64,000 nt of DNA from Cellulomonas endophytica (GTDB taxonomy: Bacteria > Actinomycetota > Actinomycetes > Actinomycetales > Cellulomonadaceae). The notes below the pieces were generated by a model. That model saw only the letters and a program-made list of their open reading frames with translations, was not told where the DNA came from and made no database searches. Every line of letters begins with the position of its first letter. Position 1 is the first letter of the stretch. This document shows positions 8,890-18,017 of this stretch, piece by piece. Location: contig NZ_RWJX01000001.1 of NCBI RefSeq assembly GCF_004123805.1, positions 1-64,000 on the forward strand. Reading direction: 5' to 3'. Made by a program: the position numbers and the translations under genes.

Positions 8890-10444
8890 CCGGCGCGCCC
8901 CTCCCGGGCCGGGCCAGCGCGACGACGCACACGTCGTCCCGCTCGGCCCCCGGGTCGGGCAGCGCGGCGGAGACGAGCGCGGCCAGCCCGCCACCGAGGC
9001 CGCCCGCCCGGCCGCCCTCGAGCGCGGTGCGCAGCCGCGGCGCCAGGGCGGCGAGCGCGTCGAGCCCGTCGGACAGGGGCCGGTCCCGCCGCTCGACGAG
9101 ACCGTCCGTGTAGAGCAGGAGCGTCGAGCCCGGCGCGAGGCGGGCCTCGGCCTCGCCGCGCACGCCGTCGGCGGGCCGCAGCCCCAGCGGCGTCGAGCGC
9201 CCGTCCCACAGGTGGTGCACGTCGCCCGCGGCGTCGAGGAGCAGCGGTGGCGGGTGCGCGGCGACGGCGTACCGCAGCCGGCCGGTGACGAGGTCCACCT
9301 CGGCGTAGGCCATCGTCGAGAGCATGCCCGCCCCCGTGGCGGTGACGAACCGGTCGGCGCGGTCGAGCACCTCCGCCGGCCGCGCCCCCGGCCCGGCGAC
9401 GGCCCGCACCGCGCTGCGCAGGCGGCCCATCGCGGTGGCCGCCTCGAGCCCGCGCCCGACGACGTCCCCCACGGCGAGCGCGAGCCGGTCCTCGTCGACC
9501 CGGAAGGCGTCGTACCAGTCGCCGCCCACCTCCAGCGACGCCACGCCCGGCCGGTAGAGGGTCGCCAGCCGCATCCGCGGGTCCACCGGCTCACGGGTCG
9601 CGAGCATGGCGAGCTGCAGCCGGTGGGCGACCGAGACGTTCTCGTCGAGCAGCCGGGCGCGCTCCAGCGCGGTGCCCGCCGCCCGGCCGACGGCCTCGAG
9701 CACGTCGACGTCGAGGGGGTCGGCGCCGGCCGCGGCCGACGGCGCGACCGCGAGGACGCCCTCGGTGCGCTCGCGCCCCGGCAGGGCGACGACGACCGGA
9801 CCGCCCGGCCCGTGCGGCTGCGCGGGGCCGGCGGCGGCCGGCGTGGTCAGCAGGGCGGTGAGTGCCGCGACGGACGCGGCGTCGCCCGTGCTCCGCTCGA
9901 GGGGCGTGCCCGCCTCGTCGAGCACCCGCACGACCGCCGCCCCCGCCCCGAGCTCGCGCGAGGCCGCCAGGAGCAGCGCGTCCGCGACGCCGGAGACCCG
10001 GAACGCGCCGGCCAGGGCGGTCGAGGTCCGGTGCAGCGCCCGCAGCCGCTGCGCGGAGGCCTCGGCGGCGCGGCGGGCGGCGTCGATCTCGCGCTCGTAC
10101 CGGGAACGCTCGGCCCCGACGACGAGCGCGACCTCGACGCCCGGGGTGTCGTCGGGACCCGGTCCGACGACGGCCGTGAGGAGCACCGGGAGCCGACCCC
10201 CGGGCGTGGCGAGCGCGAGGGCGACCTCCTCGACCCGGCCCTGCGCGTGGAGGATCGGCGCGAGGTGCGTCTCCCAGTAGATGCGCCCGCCGGGCGTGAG
10301 GAGCTGCTCCAGGCGGACCCGGCCGACCGTCGCCGACCGGGTGCGGGACGTCCAGCGCAGGACCGTGCGGTTGGCGTCGACCACCGTGCCGTCGCGGTCG
10401 AGCCGCAGCAGGGCGACGGCGCCCCCGTCCCACCCGCCCGTCAC
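8882..10444 (-). CDS. PAS-GAF-SpoIIE protein phosphatase, RsbP-like partner of RsbQ
   Basis: This 520-residue protein has a PAS-like sensor domain (about 1-118, containing [13 protein letters not shown]), a GAF domain (about 135-300) and a PP2C/SpoIIE phosphatase (about 315-510). The metal-binding motifs [16 protein letters not shown] and DDVCVVAL are intact. In Bacillus, RsbP dephosphorylates the anti-anti-sigma factor RsbV under energy stress and needs the hydrolase RsbQ. Here the start GTG overlaps the stop of an RsbQ-like gene by four bases (GTGA). The added GAF domain is not in Bacillus RsbP. Its STAS-domain target is not in this window. Confidence 0.9.
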   Translation of the reverse strand: MTGGWDGGAVALLRLDRDGTVVDANRTVLRWTSRTRSATVGRVRLEQLLTPGGRIYWETHLAPILHAQGRVEEVALALATPGGRLPVLLTAVVGPGPDDTPGVEVALVVGAERSRYEREIDAARRAAEASAQRLRALHRTSTALAGAFRVSGVADALLLAASRELGAGAAVVRVLDEAGTPLERSTGDAASVAALTALLTTPAAAGPAQPHGPGGPVVVALPGRERTEGVLAVAPSAAAGADPLDVDVLEAVGRAAGTALERARLLDENVSVAHRLQLAMLATREPVDPRMRLATLYRPGVASLEVGGDWYDAFRVDEDRLALAVGDVVGRGLEAATAMGRLRSAVRAVAGPGARPAEVLDRADRFVTATGAGMLSTMAYAEVDLVTGRLRYAVAAHPPPLLLDAAGDVHHLWDGRSTPLGLRPADGVRGEAEARLAPGSTLLLYTDGLVERRDRPLSDGLDALAALAPRLRTALEGGRAGGLGGGLAALVSAALPDPGAERDDVCVVALARPGRGAPGA

Positions 10445-11241
10445 GCCGCGCCCACCCAGGCCCGCATCGCCTCCACGAGCTGCGCGGGGGCGCTGAGGTT
10501 CGGCGTGTGGCCGACCGTGTCGAGCACGACGAGCCGGCTGCCCGCGAGGTGCTCGTGCACGTAGCGCCCCACCTCCGGCGGCGCGATGGCGTCCTCGCGG
10601 GACTGGACGACGAGCGCCGGCGTCCGCACCCGCGCGAGGTCGGCGCGGCTGTCCGAGAGGAAGGTCACGCGCGCGAAGCGCCGGGCGATGGCGGGGTCGG
10701 CGCGGCAGAACGAGGCCGTCAGCTCCTCCCCGAGCTCGGGCCGGTCCGGCCGGCCGACGATGACGGGGGCGATGAAGCGGGACCACCCGAGGTAGTTGTC
10801 GTCCATCGTCGTCAGCAGGTCGTCGATCTCGGCGCGCGTGAAGCCGCCCCGGTAGCCCTCGTCGTCGACGTACCGGGGGCTGGGGCAGACGAGGACGAGC
10901 CGCTCGACGAGGTCGGGCCGGGCCGCCGCGACGAGGCACACCACCATGGCGCTCACGGAGTGCCCGACGAGCACGGCCGGCCCGGTCCCGAGCGCCTCCA
11001 GCACCTCGACGAGGTCCTGCGCGTACCCCTCCAGCGCGGCGTGCCGGACGGGGTCGTACGCGCCCGCGTCGCTGCCGCCGGCGCCCACGAGGTCGAGGAG
11101 GACGACGTCGTGCGTGCCCGTGAACGCCGGCGTCACGAACCGCCACATGGCCTGGTCGCACCCGAACCCGTGCACGAGGACGAGCGGGGGCCCGTCCCGG
11201 CGCCCCGCGCGGGTCACGTTGTTGCGGCGCAGCACGTCCAC
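10441..11241 (-). CDS. rsbQ: RsbQ-like alpha/beta hydrolase (KAI2/D14-type), activator of the adjacent PAS phosphatase
   Basis: This 266-residue protein follows Bacillus RsbQ nearly end to end: RNNV at the N-terminus, GFGCDQAMW, GAGGSDAGAYD, the nucleophile elbow GHSVSAM, CPSPRYVDD, FCRADPAIARRFA and FLSDSRADL. The catalytic triad falls at Ser95, Asp217 and His245, close to Ser96, Asp219 and His247 of RsbQ. RsbQ and its plant relatives KAI2 and D14 bind or hydrolyse a small hydrophobic signal and act on a partner protein. The partner here should be the overlapping PAS-SpoIIE phosphatase. The start is GTG 11241; GTG 11235 is also possible because no strong ribosome-binding site decides it. Confidence 0.92.
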   Translation of the reverse strand: MDVLRRNNVTRAGRRDGPPLVLVHGFGCDQAMWRFVTPAFTGTHDVVLLDLVGAGGSDAGAYDPVRHAALEGYAQDLVEVLEALGTGPAVLVGHSVSAMVVCLVAAARPDLVERLVLVCPSPRYVDDEGYRGGFTRAEIDDLLTTMDDNYLGWSRFIAPVIVGRPDRPELGEELTASFCRADPAIARRFARVTFLSDSRADLARVRTPALVVQSREDAIAPPEVGRYVHEHLAGSRLVVLDTVGHTPNLSAPAQLVEAMRAWVGAA

Positions 11242-11283
11242 GCTGGCACCCTAGGGCGTGGGCGGCCCGGTCGGCAGCGCGGC

Positions 11284-13410
11284 TCAGAGGCGGCCGACGA
11301 GCTCGGCGTGCGCGCCGTCCCGCGCGTAGACCGGCAGCGTCTCCAGGGGCGCGTCCGCCTCGACCCACGTCCCGCCGGGCAGCACCTCCCCCGTCCGCAG
11401 GCTCGTCCACGACGCCCCCGCCGGCAGGTAGACCCGCCGCGAGCGCGCGCCGGCCTCCAGCACGGGGGCGACGAGCAGCGACGCCCCGTGGAGGAACTGG
11501 TCGGCGACCCCCCACGCCTGCGGGTCGTCGGGGAACTCGTGGAAGAGCGCGCGCATGACCGGCTGCCCGTCCTCGTGCGCCTGCCGCATCGCCTCCCGGG
11601 TGTGGTCGCGCAGCGCCTCCCGCAGGTGCACGAACCGCTCCAGCACCCCGTACACCCTCTCCCCGAACGACCAGAGCTCGTTGCCGGCGCCGGAGGGGTT
11701 GCGCAGGGTGCCGTCGGCGGCGCGCACCTCGCGCGCGGGCTGCCGGTCGCCGTGCAGGCGCATGACGGGCAGGAACGTGCCCATCTGGAACCAGCGCACG
11801 AGCAGCTCGTGGAACGCGGGGTCGTCGGTGCGGCCGCCGGCGAACCCCCCGATGTCCGTGGTGAACCACGGGATGCCCGCCAGGCCCATGTGCAGGCCCG
11901 CGACGAGCTGGCGGCGCAGCGTCGGGAAGTCGGAGTGGATGTCCCCGGACCACACGAGCGCCCCGTAGCGCTGGGACCCGGCCCAGGCGCACCGCACGAG
12001 GCTGACGACCTGCGTCTCCCCCGCCGCCGTGAGGCCCTCGTGGAAGGCGCGGGCGAAGGTCTGGGGGTAGAGGTTCGCGACCTGCGCCCCCGCACCGGCG
12101 TGGAAGGCGTAGGCGTCCCACTGGTACAGGCCGAACTCGGGCTCGGCCTCGTCGAGCCAGAAGAGGCGGATGCCGTGGCGGGCGTACCCCTGCACGCAGC
12201 GGTCCCAGAGGAAGGCGCGCGCCTCGGGGTTCGTCGTGTCGACGAAACGGCTCGGGCCGCCGAACCACATCTGCACGTCGATGCCGCGCCGCGTGCGCAC
12301 GAGCAGGTCGTGCCGGTCCATCTCGGCGTAGTTCTCCGAGTCGAGCCCGACCTGCGGCCAGACGGACACCATGAGCTCGACGCCCGCCTCCCGCAGCTCG
12401 GCGACCATCGCCGCCGGGTCGGGCCAGAACTCCTCGTCGAAGCGGTAGTCGCCCAGGTGGGGCCAGTGGAAGAAGTCGGCGACCACGACGTCCAGCGGCA
12501 GCCCGCGGCGCCGGTGCTCGCGCACGACGGCGAGCAGCTCCTCCTGGTGCGTGTAGCGCAGCTTGCACTGCCAGAAGCCCAGGCCGTGCTCGGGCATCAT
12601 CGGCGCGTGACCCGTCGCCTCGGCGTAGCGGCGCGTGATCTCCGCCGGGGTCCGGCCCACCGTCACCCACCAGTCGATCTGGCGGCAGCTCTCCGCCGCC
12701 CACTCCGTGCGGTTGCGCGCGAACGTCGCGCGCCCGACCGCCGGGTTGTGCCAGAGGAAGCCGTAGCCCGCGCTGGAGACGACGAACGGCACGCTCGCCT
12801 GGGAGTTGCGGTGCGCCAGCTCGAGGGTGGCCCCCTTGAGGTCGAGCAGGTCGTCCTGGTACTGCCCCATGCCCGCGAGGTGCTCGTCGGCGGGCGTCTC
12901 CAGCGCGAGCACGGCGCTCACCGACTCGCCCTCCAGCGGCCGCAGCTGGCGCGCGCGCAGGGCGAGGGCGCCGCTCTCGCCGACCTCGCGGAGCAGGACG
13001 CGACCGTCGGCGTCGCGGACCTCGATGCGGCAGTCGTGGCGCAGGCCGCCCGTCTGCATGTGCTCCACCGTGCGGGCGGTGAGCACGACGACGGCCCGCC
13101 CGTGGCGCAGCTCCGCCCGGTACCGCTCGGGCCCCTCGTCGACGAGCGCCGTCAGCCTCACCGTCGCGCCCGCCGCCGTCACCGGGTCGGGGGGCAGGAG
13201 CGCCCAGTCGGCGTCGACGACCGGCCCGAGCGCGGCGCGCACGCGGACGGAGTCCGCGCCCCACGGCTCGACGAGGAGCGTCTCGCCGCCGCCGCGCCAG
13301 CGCACGGCGGTGCCGAGGACGTCGAAGGGCCCGAGGTGGTCGGTGGTCGTCGCGGTGGATGTCGTCGCGGTGGATGTCGTCGCGGTGGATGTCGTCGCGG
13401 TGGATGTCAC
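11284..13410 (-). CDS. GH31 family alpha-glycosidase (alpha-xylosidase/alpha-glucosidase type)
   Basis: This 708-residue protein has an N-terminal beta-sandwich (about 25-250), a GH31 TIM barrel (about 270-580) and C-terminal sheet domains. The nucleophile is probably Asp420 in LFWLDEAEPE and the acid/base Asp490 in VWSGDIHSDF; FFHWPHLGDYRFD forms part of the substrate site. There is no signal peptide, so it should act on imported oligosaccharides in the cytoplasm. The GTG start (13410) overlaps the YesL-like stop by four bases (GTGA). The first 22 residues are four STATT-like repeats. The substrate is uncertain: alpha-xylose or alpha-glucose side chains would fit. It is the last gene of the operon. 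Confidence 0.88.
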   Translation of the reverse strand: MTSTATTSTATTSTATTSTATTTDHLGPFDVLGTAVRWRGGGETLLVEPWGADSVRVRAALGPVVDADWALLPPDPVTAAGATVRLTALVDEGPERYRAELRHGRAVVVLTARTVEHMQTGGLRHDCRIEVRDADGRVLLREVGESGALALRARQLRPLEGESVSAVLALETPADEHLAGMGQYQDDLLDLKGATLELAHRNSQASVPFVVSSAGYGFLWHNPAVGRATFARNRTEWAAESCRQIDWWVTVGRTPAEITRRYAEATGHAPMMPEHGLGFWQCKLRYTHQEELLAVVREHRRRGLPLDVVVADFFHWPHLGDYRFDEEFWPDPAAMVAELREAGVELMVSVWPQVGLDSENYAEMDRHDLLVRTRRGIDVQMWFGGPSRFVDTTNPEARAFLWDRCVQGYARHGIRLFWLDEAEPEFGLYQWDAYAFHAGAGAQVANLYPQTFARAFHEGLTAAGETQVVSLVRCAWAGSQRYGALVWSGDIHSDFPTLRRQLVAGLHMGLAGIPWFTTDIGGFAGGRTDDPAFHELLVRWFQMGTFLPVMRLHGDRQPAREVRAADGTLRNPSGAGNELWSFGERVYGVLERFVHLREALRDHTREAMRQAHEDGQPVMRALFHEFPDDPQAWGVADQFLHGASLLVAPVLEAGARSRRVYLPAGASWTSLRTGEVLPGGTWVEADAPLETLPVYARDGAHAELVGRL
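13351..13410. repeat. 15-bp tandem repeat, four copies, at the start of the GH31 gene
   Basis: The unit CGCGGTGGATGTCGT occurs at 13351, 13366, 13381 and 13396; the last copy ends CAC and contains the GTG start codon and the TGA stop of the upstream gene. On the minus strand it encodes a five-residue Ser-Thr-Ala-Thr-Thr unit four times. Fifteen bases is five codons, so slippage would change the N-terminal length without breaking the frame. Confidence 0.9.
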
Positions 13411-14132
13411 GGGGCGGTCCGTCCTGGCCGCAGGGCGACCGTGGGGAGCAGGGGGCGGTCGAGGGCCGGAGCGGGTCCGGGCGGCGCGGTCGCGGCCGGC
13501 AGCACGCCGGACCGCCAGAGGGTGGTGAAGGACAGCAGGGCCGGCAGGGCCAGGCCGACGACGGCCACGAGCCCCGGCACGAGCCCGTACGCGGCGAGCA
13601 CGACGCCGACGACGGCCGCGTGCCCGAGCGCGACGAGCGGCCGCCCGAGCACGAGGAGCACCGCGCGCCGCAGGGTGGCGCGCACCCCCTCGTCGAAGTG
13701 CGCGGCCAGGGCCGGGACGGCGAGGGTCGCGACGGCGGCGACGAGCGTGAGGACCCACAGCAGGCCGGCGAGCGCGGGCCCGAGCCCGCCCAGGTCCACG
13801 GTCGCGACGAGGCGCCGGTCGAGCAGCAGCACCGCCCACAGCGCCGTCACGGTCCAGCCGAGCCGGTTGGCGGGGCCGAACGAGGCGCGCCACGCCGCGC
13901 GGAACTCGGCGACGAGGGACGTGCGCGCCGCCGGGTCCGCCGCACCGGGCCGCTCGGCGGCCGCCGCGTCGAGCACGTCGCGCCGGACCACGGCTAGGAC
14001 CGCCGCGCCCGCCGGGAACGCCCCGAGCACGACCCCGCCGGCCAACGTCCCCGCGACCCACAGGAGGTGCAGGGCGAGGAGCCGCAGGCCGACCTCGCCG
14101 ACGCGCGTGTGGAGCCCCAGGAGGCGACCCAT
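13407..14132 (-). CDS. YesL-like DUF624 membrane protein
   Basis: This 241-residue protein has about five or six hydrophobic helices, beginning RLLALHLLWVAGTLAGGVVL and ending near LVAVVGLALPALL. The pattern and context match the DUF624/YesL family, which is nearly always found beside LplA-LplB-LplC sugar transporters and has no proven biochemical role. The ATG start shares one base with the stop of the upstream permease (TGATG), and its own stop overlaps the GH31 start, so all three are translationally coupled. Confidence 0.8.
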   Translation of the reverse strand: MGRLLGLHTRVGEVGLRLLALHLLWVAGTLAGGVVLGAFPAGAAVLAVVRRDVLDAAAAERPGAADPAARTSLVAEFRAAWRASFGPANRLGWTVTALWAVLLLDRRLVATVDLGGLGPALAGLLWVLTLVAAVATLAVPALAAHFDEGVRATLRRAVLLVLGRPLVALGHAAVVGVVLAAYGLVPGLVAVVGLALPALLSFTTLWRSGVLPAATAPPGPAPALDRPLLPTVALRPGRTAP

Positions 14133-15097
14133 CAGCCCTTCACCGACCCGATCATCACGCCCTTCTCGAAGTACTTCTGGATGAACGGGTAGACGAGCAG
14201 CACCGGCAGCGTCGAGACGATGATGACCCCGTACTTGATCTGGTCGGCGTACTGCTGGCCGTACGCGCCGCCGGTGCCGCCCGCCCCGCCCGCGCCGCCG
14301 GCGAACGCCTGGTTGGACAGCAGGATGTCGCGCAGGACGATCTGCAGGGGCTGCTTGTCGTAGTCGCGGACGAAGATGAGGCCCGTGAAGAAGTCGTTCC
14401 AGTGCTGCACGAGGTAGTACAGCCCGATGACGGACACGATCGCCTTCGACAGCGGCAGCGCGATGCGCAGGAAGAACTGCAGGTAGCTGACGCCGTCGAG
14501 GGTCGCGGCCTCGAACAGCTCCTCGGGCAGGGAGTGCTCGAAGAACGCCCGCGCGATGATGAGGTTGTAGACGTTCAGCGCCGACGGGATGACGAACACG
14601 AGCCAGTTGTCGAGCAGCCCGAGGTCCTTGTAGAGCAGGTACTGCGGGATGAGCCCGCCGCTGAAGAACATCGTGAAGGCGAAGAAGAACATCAGCGGCC
14701 GGCGCGGCGCGAACTCCCGGCGCGAGAGCGCGTAGGCGGCCGGCAGCGTCACGACGAGGTTCAGCGCGGTGCCCACCACCGTGTAGAGGATCGTGTTGCG
14801 GTACCCGGTCCAGATGCGCCCGTCGGACAGGATCTGCTCGTACCCGAAGAGGCTCAGCTCGGCCGGCAGCACCCAGACCTGGCCGGTGTTCACGGCGGCC
14901 GGGCTGCTCACGGAGGCGATGAGCACGAACCAGATCGGGTACAGCGTCGCGAACAGCACGAGCGCGCAGACGAGGCCGAGCAGCACGGAGAACGCGAGCT
15001 CCCCCGGCGTGCGCGGGTGGCGGACGCGCGGACGGCGCGTCGTGGTCGCGGCCGGCCGGAGCCGGCGCGGCGGGCGGGGCGGGGACGTGGTCGTCAT
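14132..15097 (-). CDS. Carbohydrate ABC transporter permease (LplC/CUT1 type)
   Basis: This 321-residue inner-membrane protein has six predicted helices. The inner-membrane loop motif EELFEAATLDGVSYLQFFLRI (EAA motif) docks the ATPase. FFSGGLIPQYLLYKDLGLLDN is typical of the LplC/YtcP branch, which imports oligosaccharides. Near residue 275 a Gly/Ala-rich insert (AGGAGGAGGTGG) is unusual. The ATG start sits eight bases after GAGGAG. It is the second permease of the operon, 23 bases after the first. No ATPase gene is present, so a shared MsmK-like ATPase is likely. Confidence 0.92.
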   Translation of the reverse strand: MTTTSPPRPPRRLRPAATTTRRPRVRHPRTPGELAFSVLLGLVCALVLFATLYPIWFVLIASVSSPAAVNTGQVWVLPAELSLFGYEQILSDGRIWTGYRNTILYTVVGTALNLVVTLPAAYALSRREFAPRRPLMFFFAFTMFFSGGLIPQYLLYKDLGLLDNWLVFVIPSALNVYNLIIARAFFEHSLPEELFEAATLDGVSYLQFFLRIALPLSKAIVSVIGLYYLVQHWNDFFTGLIFVRDYDKQPLQIVLRDILLSNQAFAGGAGGAGGTGGAYGQQYADQIKYGVIIVSTLPVLLVYPFIQKYFEKGVMIGSVKG

Positions 15098-15120
15098 GGG
15101 GGTGCTCCTCGCTGTCCCGG

Positions 15121-16104
15121 TCACCAAAGGCTGGTGTTGGAGACGCGCTTGGCGACCTGGTTCGTGACGACCAGGAAGACGAAGTTGATGAGGGTGTTGA
15201 ACAGGCCGATGGCGGTGGCGTAGGAGAACTGGCTGGAGAGGATGCCGATCTTGTACGCGTAGGTGGAGATGACCTCGCTCACCGGCAGGTTCAGCGGGTT
15301 CTGCAGGAGGAACACCTTCTCGAAGCCCGCGTTGAGCACGCCGCCCATGTTGAGGATGAGCAGCACGATCATCGTGGGGACGAGCGCCGGCAGGTCGATG
15401 TGGCGCACGGTCTGGGCCCGGCTGGCGCCGTCGACGCGGGCCGCCTCGTACAGCTGCGGGTCGACGCTGGCCAGCGCGGCGAGGTAGATGATCGAGTTCC
15501 AGCCGCAGTGCTGCCAGACCTCGGAGATGACGTACACGGGGACGAACGCCGACGTCGAGCCGAGGAGGTTGCCGCCCTCGACCCCGAGCAGGCCCAGAGA
15601 GCGCGGCAGCACGCCGGTCGCGGGGTTGAGGAAGACCTGCAGCATGCCGACCACGACGACGATCGAGATGAAGTGCGGCAGGTAGGTCGCCGTCTGCAGG
15701 AACCGCTTGCGGCGGCGCCCGACGACCTGGTTGACCACCAGCGCGAGCGCGATCGGCGCGACGAACCCGACGACGAGCGTCGTCAGGCTGATGGCGACCG
15801 TGTTGCGGAGCAGGTCCCAGAAGAGCGGGCTGGCGAAGAACTGCCGGAAGTACGCCAGCCCCACCCAGTCGCCGCCCGTGAGCCCCTGCGCGAAGTCGAA
15901 CTCGCGGAAGGCCAGCTGCAGCCCGTACATCGGCACGTACGCGAAGACGACCGTCAGCGCGATCGCCGGCGCGAGCATGAGCCACAGCTGCCACCGCGAG
16001 CGCAGGTGGTCCGAGACCACCGCGCCCGGGGGCCGTCGTCGTCGGCCTCCCGCGACCGGCGGGACCGGCACCTTCTCCGCCGTCTCTCCCAGCGTCAACG
16101 CCAC
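15121..16104 (-). CDS. Carbohydrate ABC transporter permease (LplB/CUT1 type)
   Basis: This 327-residue inner-membrane protein starts at GTG 16104, about seven bases after GGAGGAGG; the upstream in-frame codons have no such site. A short basic N-terminus leads into the first helix (LWLMLAPAIALTVVFAYVPM). The EAA loop reads QLYEAARVDGASRAQTVRHI. YVPMYGLQLAFREFDF and GMLQVFLNPATGVLP are typical of LplB/YtrP permeases. It pairs with the downstream permease and the upstream binding lipoprotein to import an oligosaccharide. Confidence 0.92.
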   Translation of the reverse strand: MALTLGETAEKVPVPPVAGGRRRRPPGAVVSDHLRSRWQLWLMLAPAIALTVVFAYVPMYGLQLAFREFDFAQGLTGGDWVGLAYFRQFFASPLFWDLLRNTVAISLTTLVVGFVAPIALALVVNQVVGRRRKRFLQTATYLPHFISIVVVVGMLQVFLNPATGVLPRSLGLLGVEGGNLLGSTSAFVPVYVISEVWQHCGWNSIIYLAALASVDPQLYEAARVDGASRAQTVRHIDLPALVPTMIVLLILNMGGVLNAGFEKVFLLQNPLNLPVSEVISTYAYKIGILSSQFSYATAIGLFNTLINFVFLVVTNQVAKRVSNTSLW

Positions 16105-16227
16105 CCTGCACCTCCTCCGGGGCCACCGCCCCACGTCCGGCCCGTCCCGGGCCGCCGGACCGGCCGCGCGGGTGCGCGGCCGGCGGGCGGGGGCGGCGCG
16201 CCGTGCGACGCACCGCCCCCGGGGGCG

Positions 16228-17874
16228 TCAGCCCTCCGACGCGTCGTAGTACTGCTGGTAGAGGTCGATGTTCTGCTGCAGCCCGGCGGCCTCGAGCGAG
16301 GCGACGTAGTCGTCCCAGCCGGCCTCGACGCCGCCGTTGGTGACGAACTGCGCGAAGGCGTTCTGCGTGAGGTTGAGCAGCGTGGTGTTGTTCAGCGAGA
16401 GGGTCGACAGGTCGGCGGCCGACATCTTGATGTAGGGCGGCCAGACGTCCTCGTCGGGGTCGACGTTCGCCAGCGCGGGCTCCAGCGGCGCGCTCTGCTC
16501 CACGGCCTCGGCGAGGTCGGTGGGCAGCACGAGCTGGGTCTCCTCGCGGATCCAGCCGGGCGAGGCGTCGGCGAGGGAGTTCGTCCACTTCCAGGTCGAG
16601 GGGTCGCTCGTGCCGTCCGCGGGCGGGAGCACCTCGTACGCGCCCTCGCCGGTCTTCGTCACGTACTCGCCCTCGTCGCCGAAGAGCGTCTGCACCGACA
16701 GGTCCTCGTCGTAGAACGCGTCGATGACCCGCAGGCCGGCGTCGATCGCGTCGGACTGCGCCGACAGGAGGATGTGGTTGGGCGTGAGGTTCTCGAAGTC
16801 CCAGCTCCACGTGGGCTCCACACCCGGCTCGGACAGCACCGGCGCCATGGAGGCGTACTGCGGGGCGAGCTGCGCCCCGAAGCGGTCGGAGGAGGTCCAG
16901 CCCCAGCTCATGCCGACCGTGGCGTCGTCGCCGGAGCCGCGCCCCACGGACTGGTAGGCGGAGTAGTCCTGCGTCATGACGTTCGTCGAGACGAGGCCCG
17001 CCGCGTTCGCCCTCTCGAGGAAGAGCAGGACCTCCTTCCACCGCTCGTCGGCCAGCCAGTTCCCGACCGTCCCGTCCTCGACGAAGTACCCCGTGCCGCC
17101 GCCGCCCGAGATCGGCAGGCCGGTGCCGCCGAGCAGGGCGGAGGGCTGGAAGTAGCCCCAGCCCGTCGTCGCCACGGGCGCCCAGTCCAGGGGGATCTCG
17201 TCGTCGGGGTCGCCGTTGCCGTTCGCGTCCTCCGTCTTGAAGGCGAGCAGCACGTCGTAGAGCTCGTCGAAGGTCGTGGGCATCTCCAGGCCGAGGGCGT
17301 CGAGCCACTGCTGGTTGATGTACTGGCGCGTGATGGCCTGGGGCCAGGCCTGCTTCCAGCGCGGGAGGGCGTACACCGATCCGTCGGTCTGCGTGGCCGT
17401 CTGCTCGGCGCCGTCGACCTCCTCGAACATCGCCTGCACGTTGGGCAGCGCGTCCATGTGCTCGGACAGGTCGACGAAGAGCGAGCCGTAGGTGGCCAGG
17501 TCCGAGTCCGTGATGACGTTCGTGCCGATGACGAGGTCGGGCACGTCCCCGGCGGCGAGCATCGTCGACTTCTTCTGGTCCCAGTCCGCCGACACCTCCT
17601 CCCAGTTGAGGGTGACGCCGGCCTCCTCCTCGAGGGTCTTCACCCAGGCCATCTCGTCCATGCCCTTGGTCAGCGGGTGCTTCACGACGAGCACGTCGAG
17701 CGTGCTGCTGCCGCCGGCCTCGCCGCCCTCGTCGTCCCCGCCGCCGGTGCACCCGGCGACCAGGAGTGCGGGGGCGACGAGCGCGGCCGCCCCGGTGCGC
17801 AGCGCGCGGCGGGACCGGCGGGGCCGGGCCTCACCGCCGGGCGCGGCGGACGGGGTGCGGGGGGTGCGTGCCAT
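16228..17874 (-). CDS. LplA-type extracellular sugar-binding lipoprotein
   Basis: This 548-residue protein carries a Tat-like basic N-terminus and lipobox LVAGC (Cys42), followed by a Gly/Asp/Glu linker. The length and the motifs MLAAGDVPDLVIGT, YALPRWKQAW and KTEDANGNGDPDDEIPL (a calcium-loop-like segment) match the large binding proteins of LplABC systems. It captures the oligosaccharide for the two permeases downstream. The ATG start (17874) lies four bases after GGAGGAG. It is the second gene of the operon; the 143-base gap upstream holds GGTGCG repeats. Confidence 0.92.
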   Translation of the reverse strand: MARTPRTPSAAPGGEARPRRSRRALRTGAAALVAPALLVAGCTGGGDDEGGEAGGSSTLDVLVVKHPLTKGMDEMAWVKTLEEEAGVTLNWEEVSADWDQKKSTMLAAGDVPDLVIGTNVITDSDLATYGSLFVDLSEHMDALPNVQAMFEEVDGAEQTATQTDGSVYALPRWKQAWPQAITRQYINQQWLDALGLEMPTTFDELYDVLLAFKTEDANGNGDPDDEIPLDWAPVATTGWGYFQPSALLGGTGLPISGGGGTGYFVEDGTVGNWLADERWKEVLLFLERANAAGLVSTNVMTQDYSAYQSVGRGSGDDATVGMSWGWTSSDRFGAQLAPQYASMAPVLSEPGVEPTWSWDFENLTPNHILLSAQSDAIDAGLRVIDAFYDEDLSVQTLFGDEGEYVTKTGEGAYEVLPPADGTSDPSTWKWTNSLADASPGWIREETQLVLPTDLAEAVEQSAPLEPALANVDPDEDVWPPYIKMSAADLSTLSLNNTTLLNLTQNAFAQFVTNGGVEAGWDDYVASLEAAGLQQNIDLYQQYYDASEG

Positions 17875-17916
17875 GGATCTCCTCCTCGAGATCGCTGCCC
17901 GGTCGGGCGGCGGTGG

Positions 17917-17955
17917 GCGGTGCGGGACGGTGCGGTGCGGTGCGGGGCGGTGCGG
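17917..17955. repeat. GGTGCG short-period repeat between GH127 and binding-protein genes
   Basis: A run of GGTGCG and GGTGCGG units lies in the gap between the GH127 stop and the binding lipoprotein start. It may form RNA structure that separates expression of the two genes. That is inference; the repeat itself is plain. Confidence 0.5.
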
Positions 17956-18017
17956 GTGAGCGGTCGGGCCGTGCGCGAGGCACGACCGGAGGTGCGTCCG
18001 GGCGGAGGGCGCCCGCG

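Noticed and set aside
11242-11283. A transposon or insertion boundary between the RsbQ and sugar-operon regions
   Set aside because: No terminal repeats, target duplication or transposase; base composition does not change across the gap.
8882-13264. A leftward open frame of over 1400 codons that spans the phosphatase, hydrolase and GH31 region
   Set aside because: Only the part from 8882 to 10444 is real; beyond that, the frame is a shadow of the hydrolase and GH31 genes, which have catalytic motifs in other frames.
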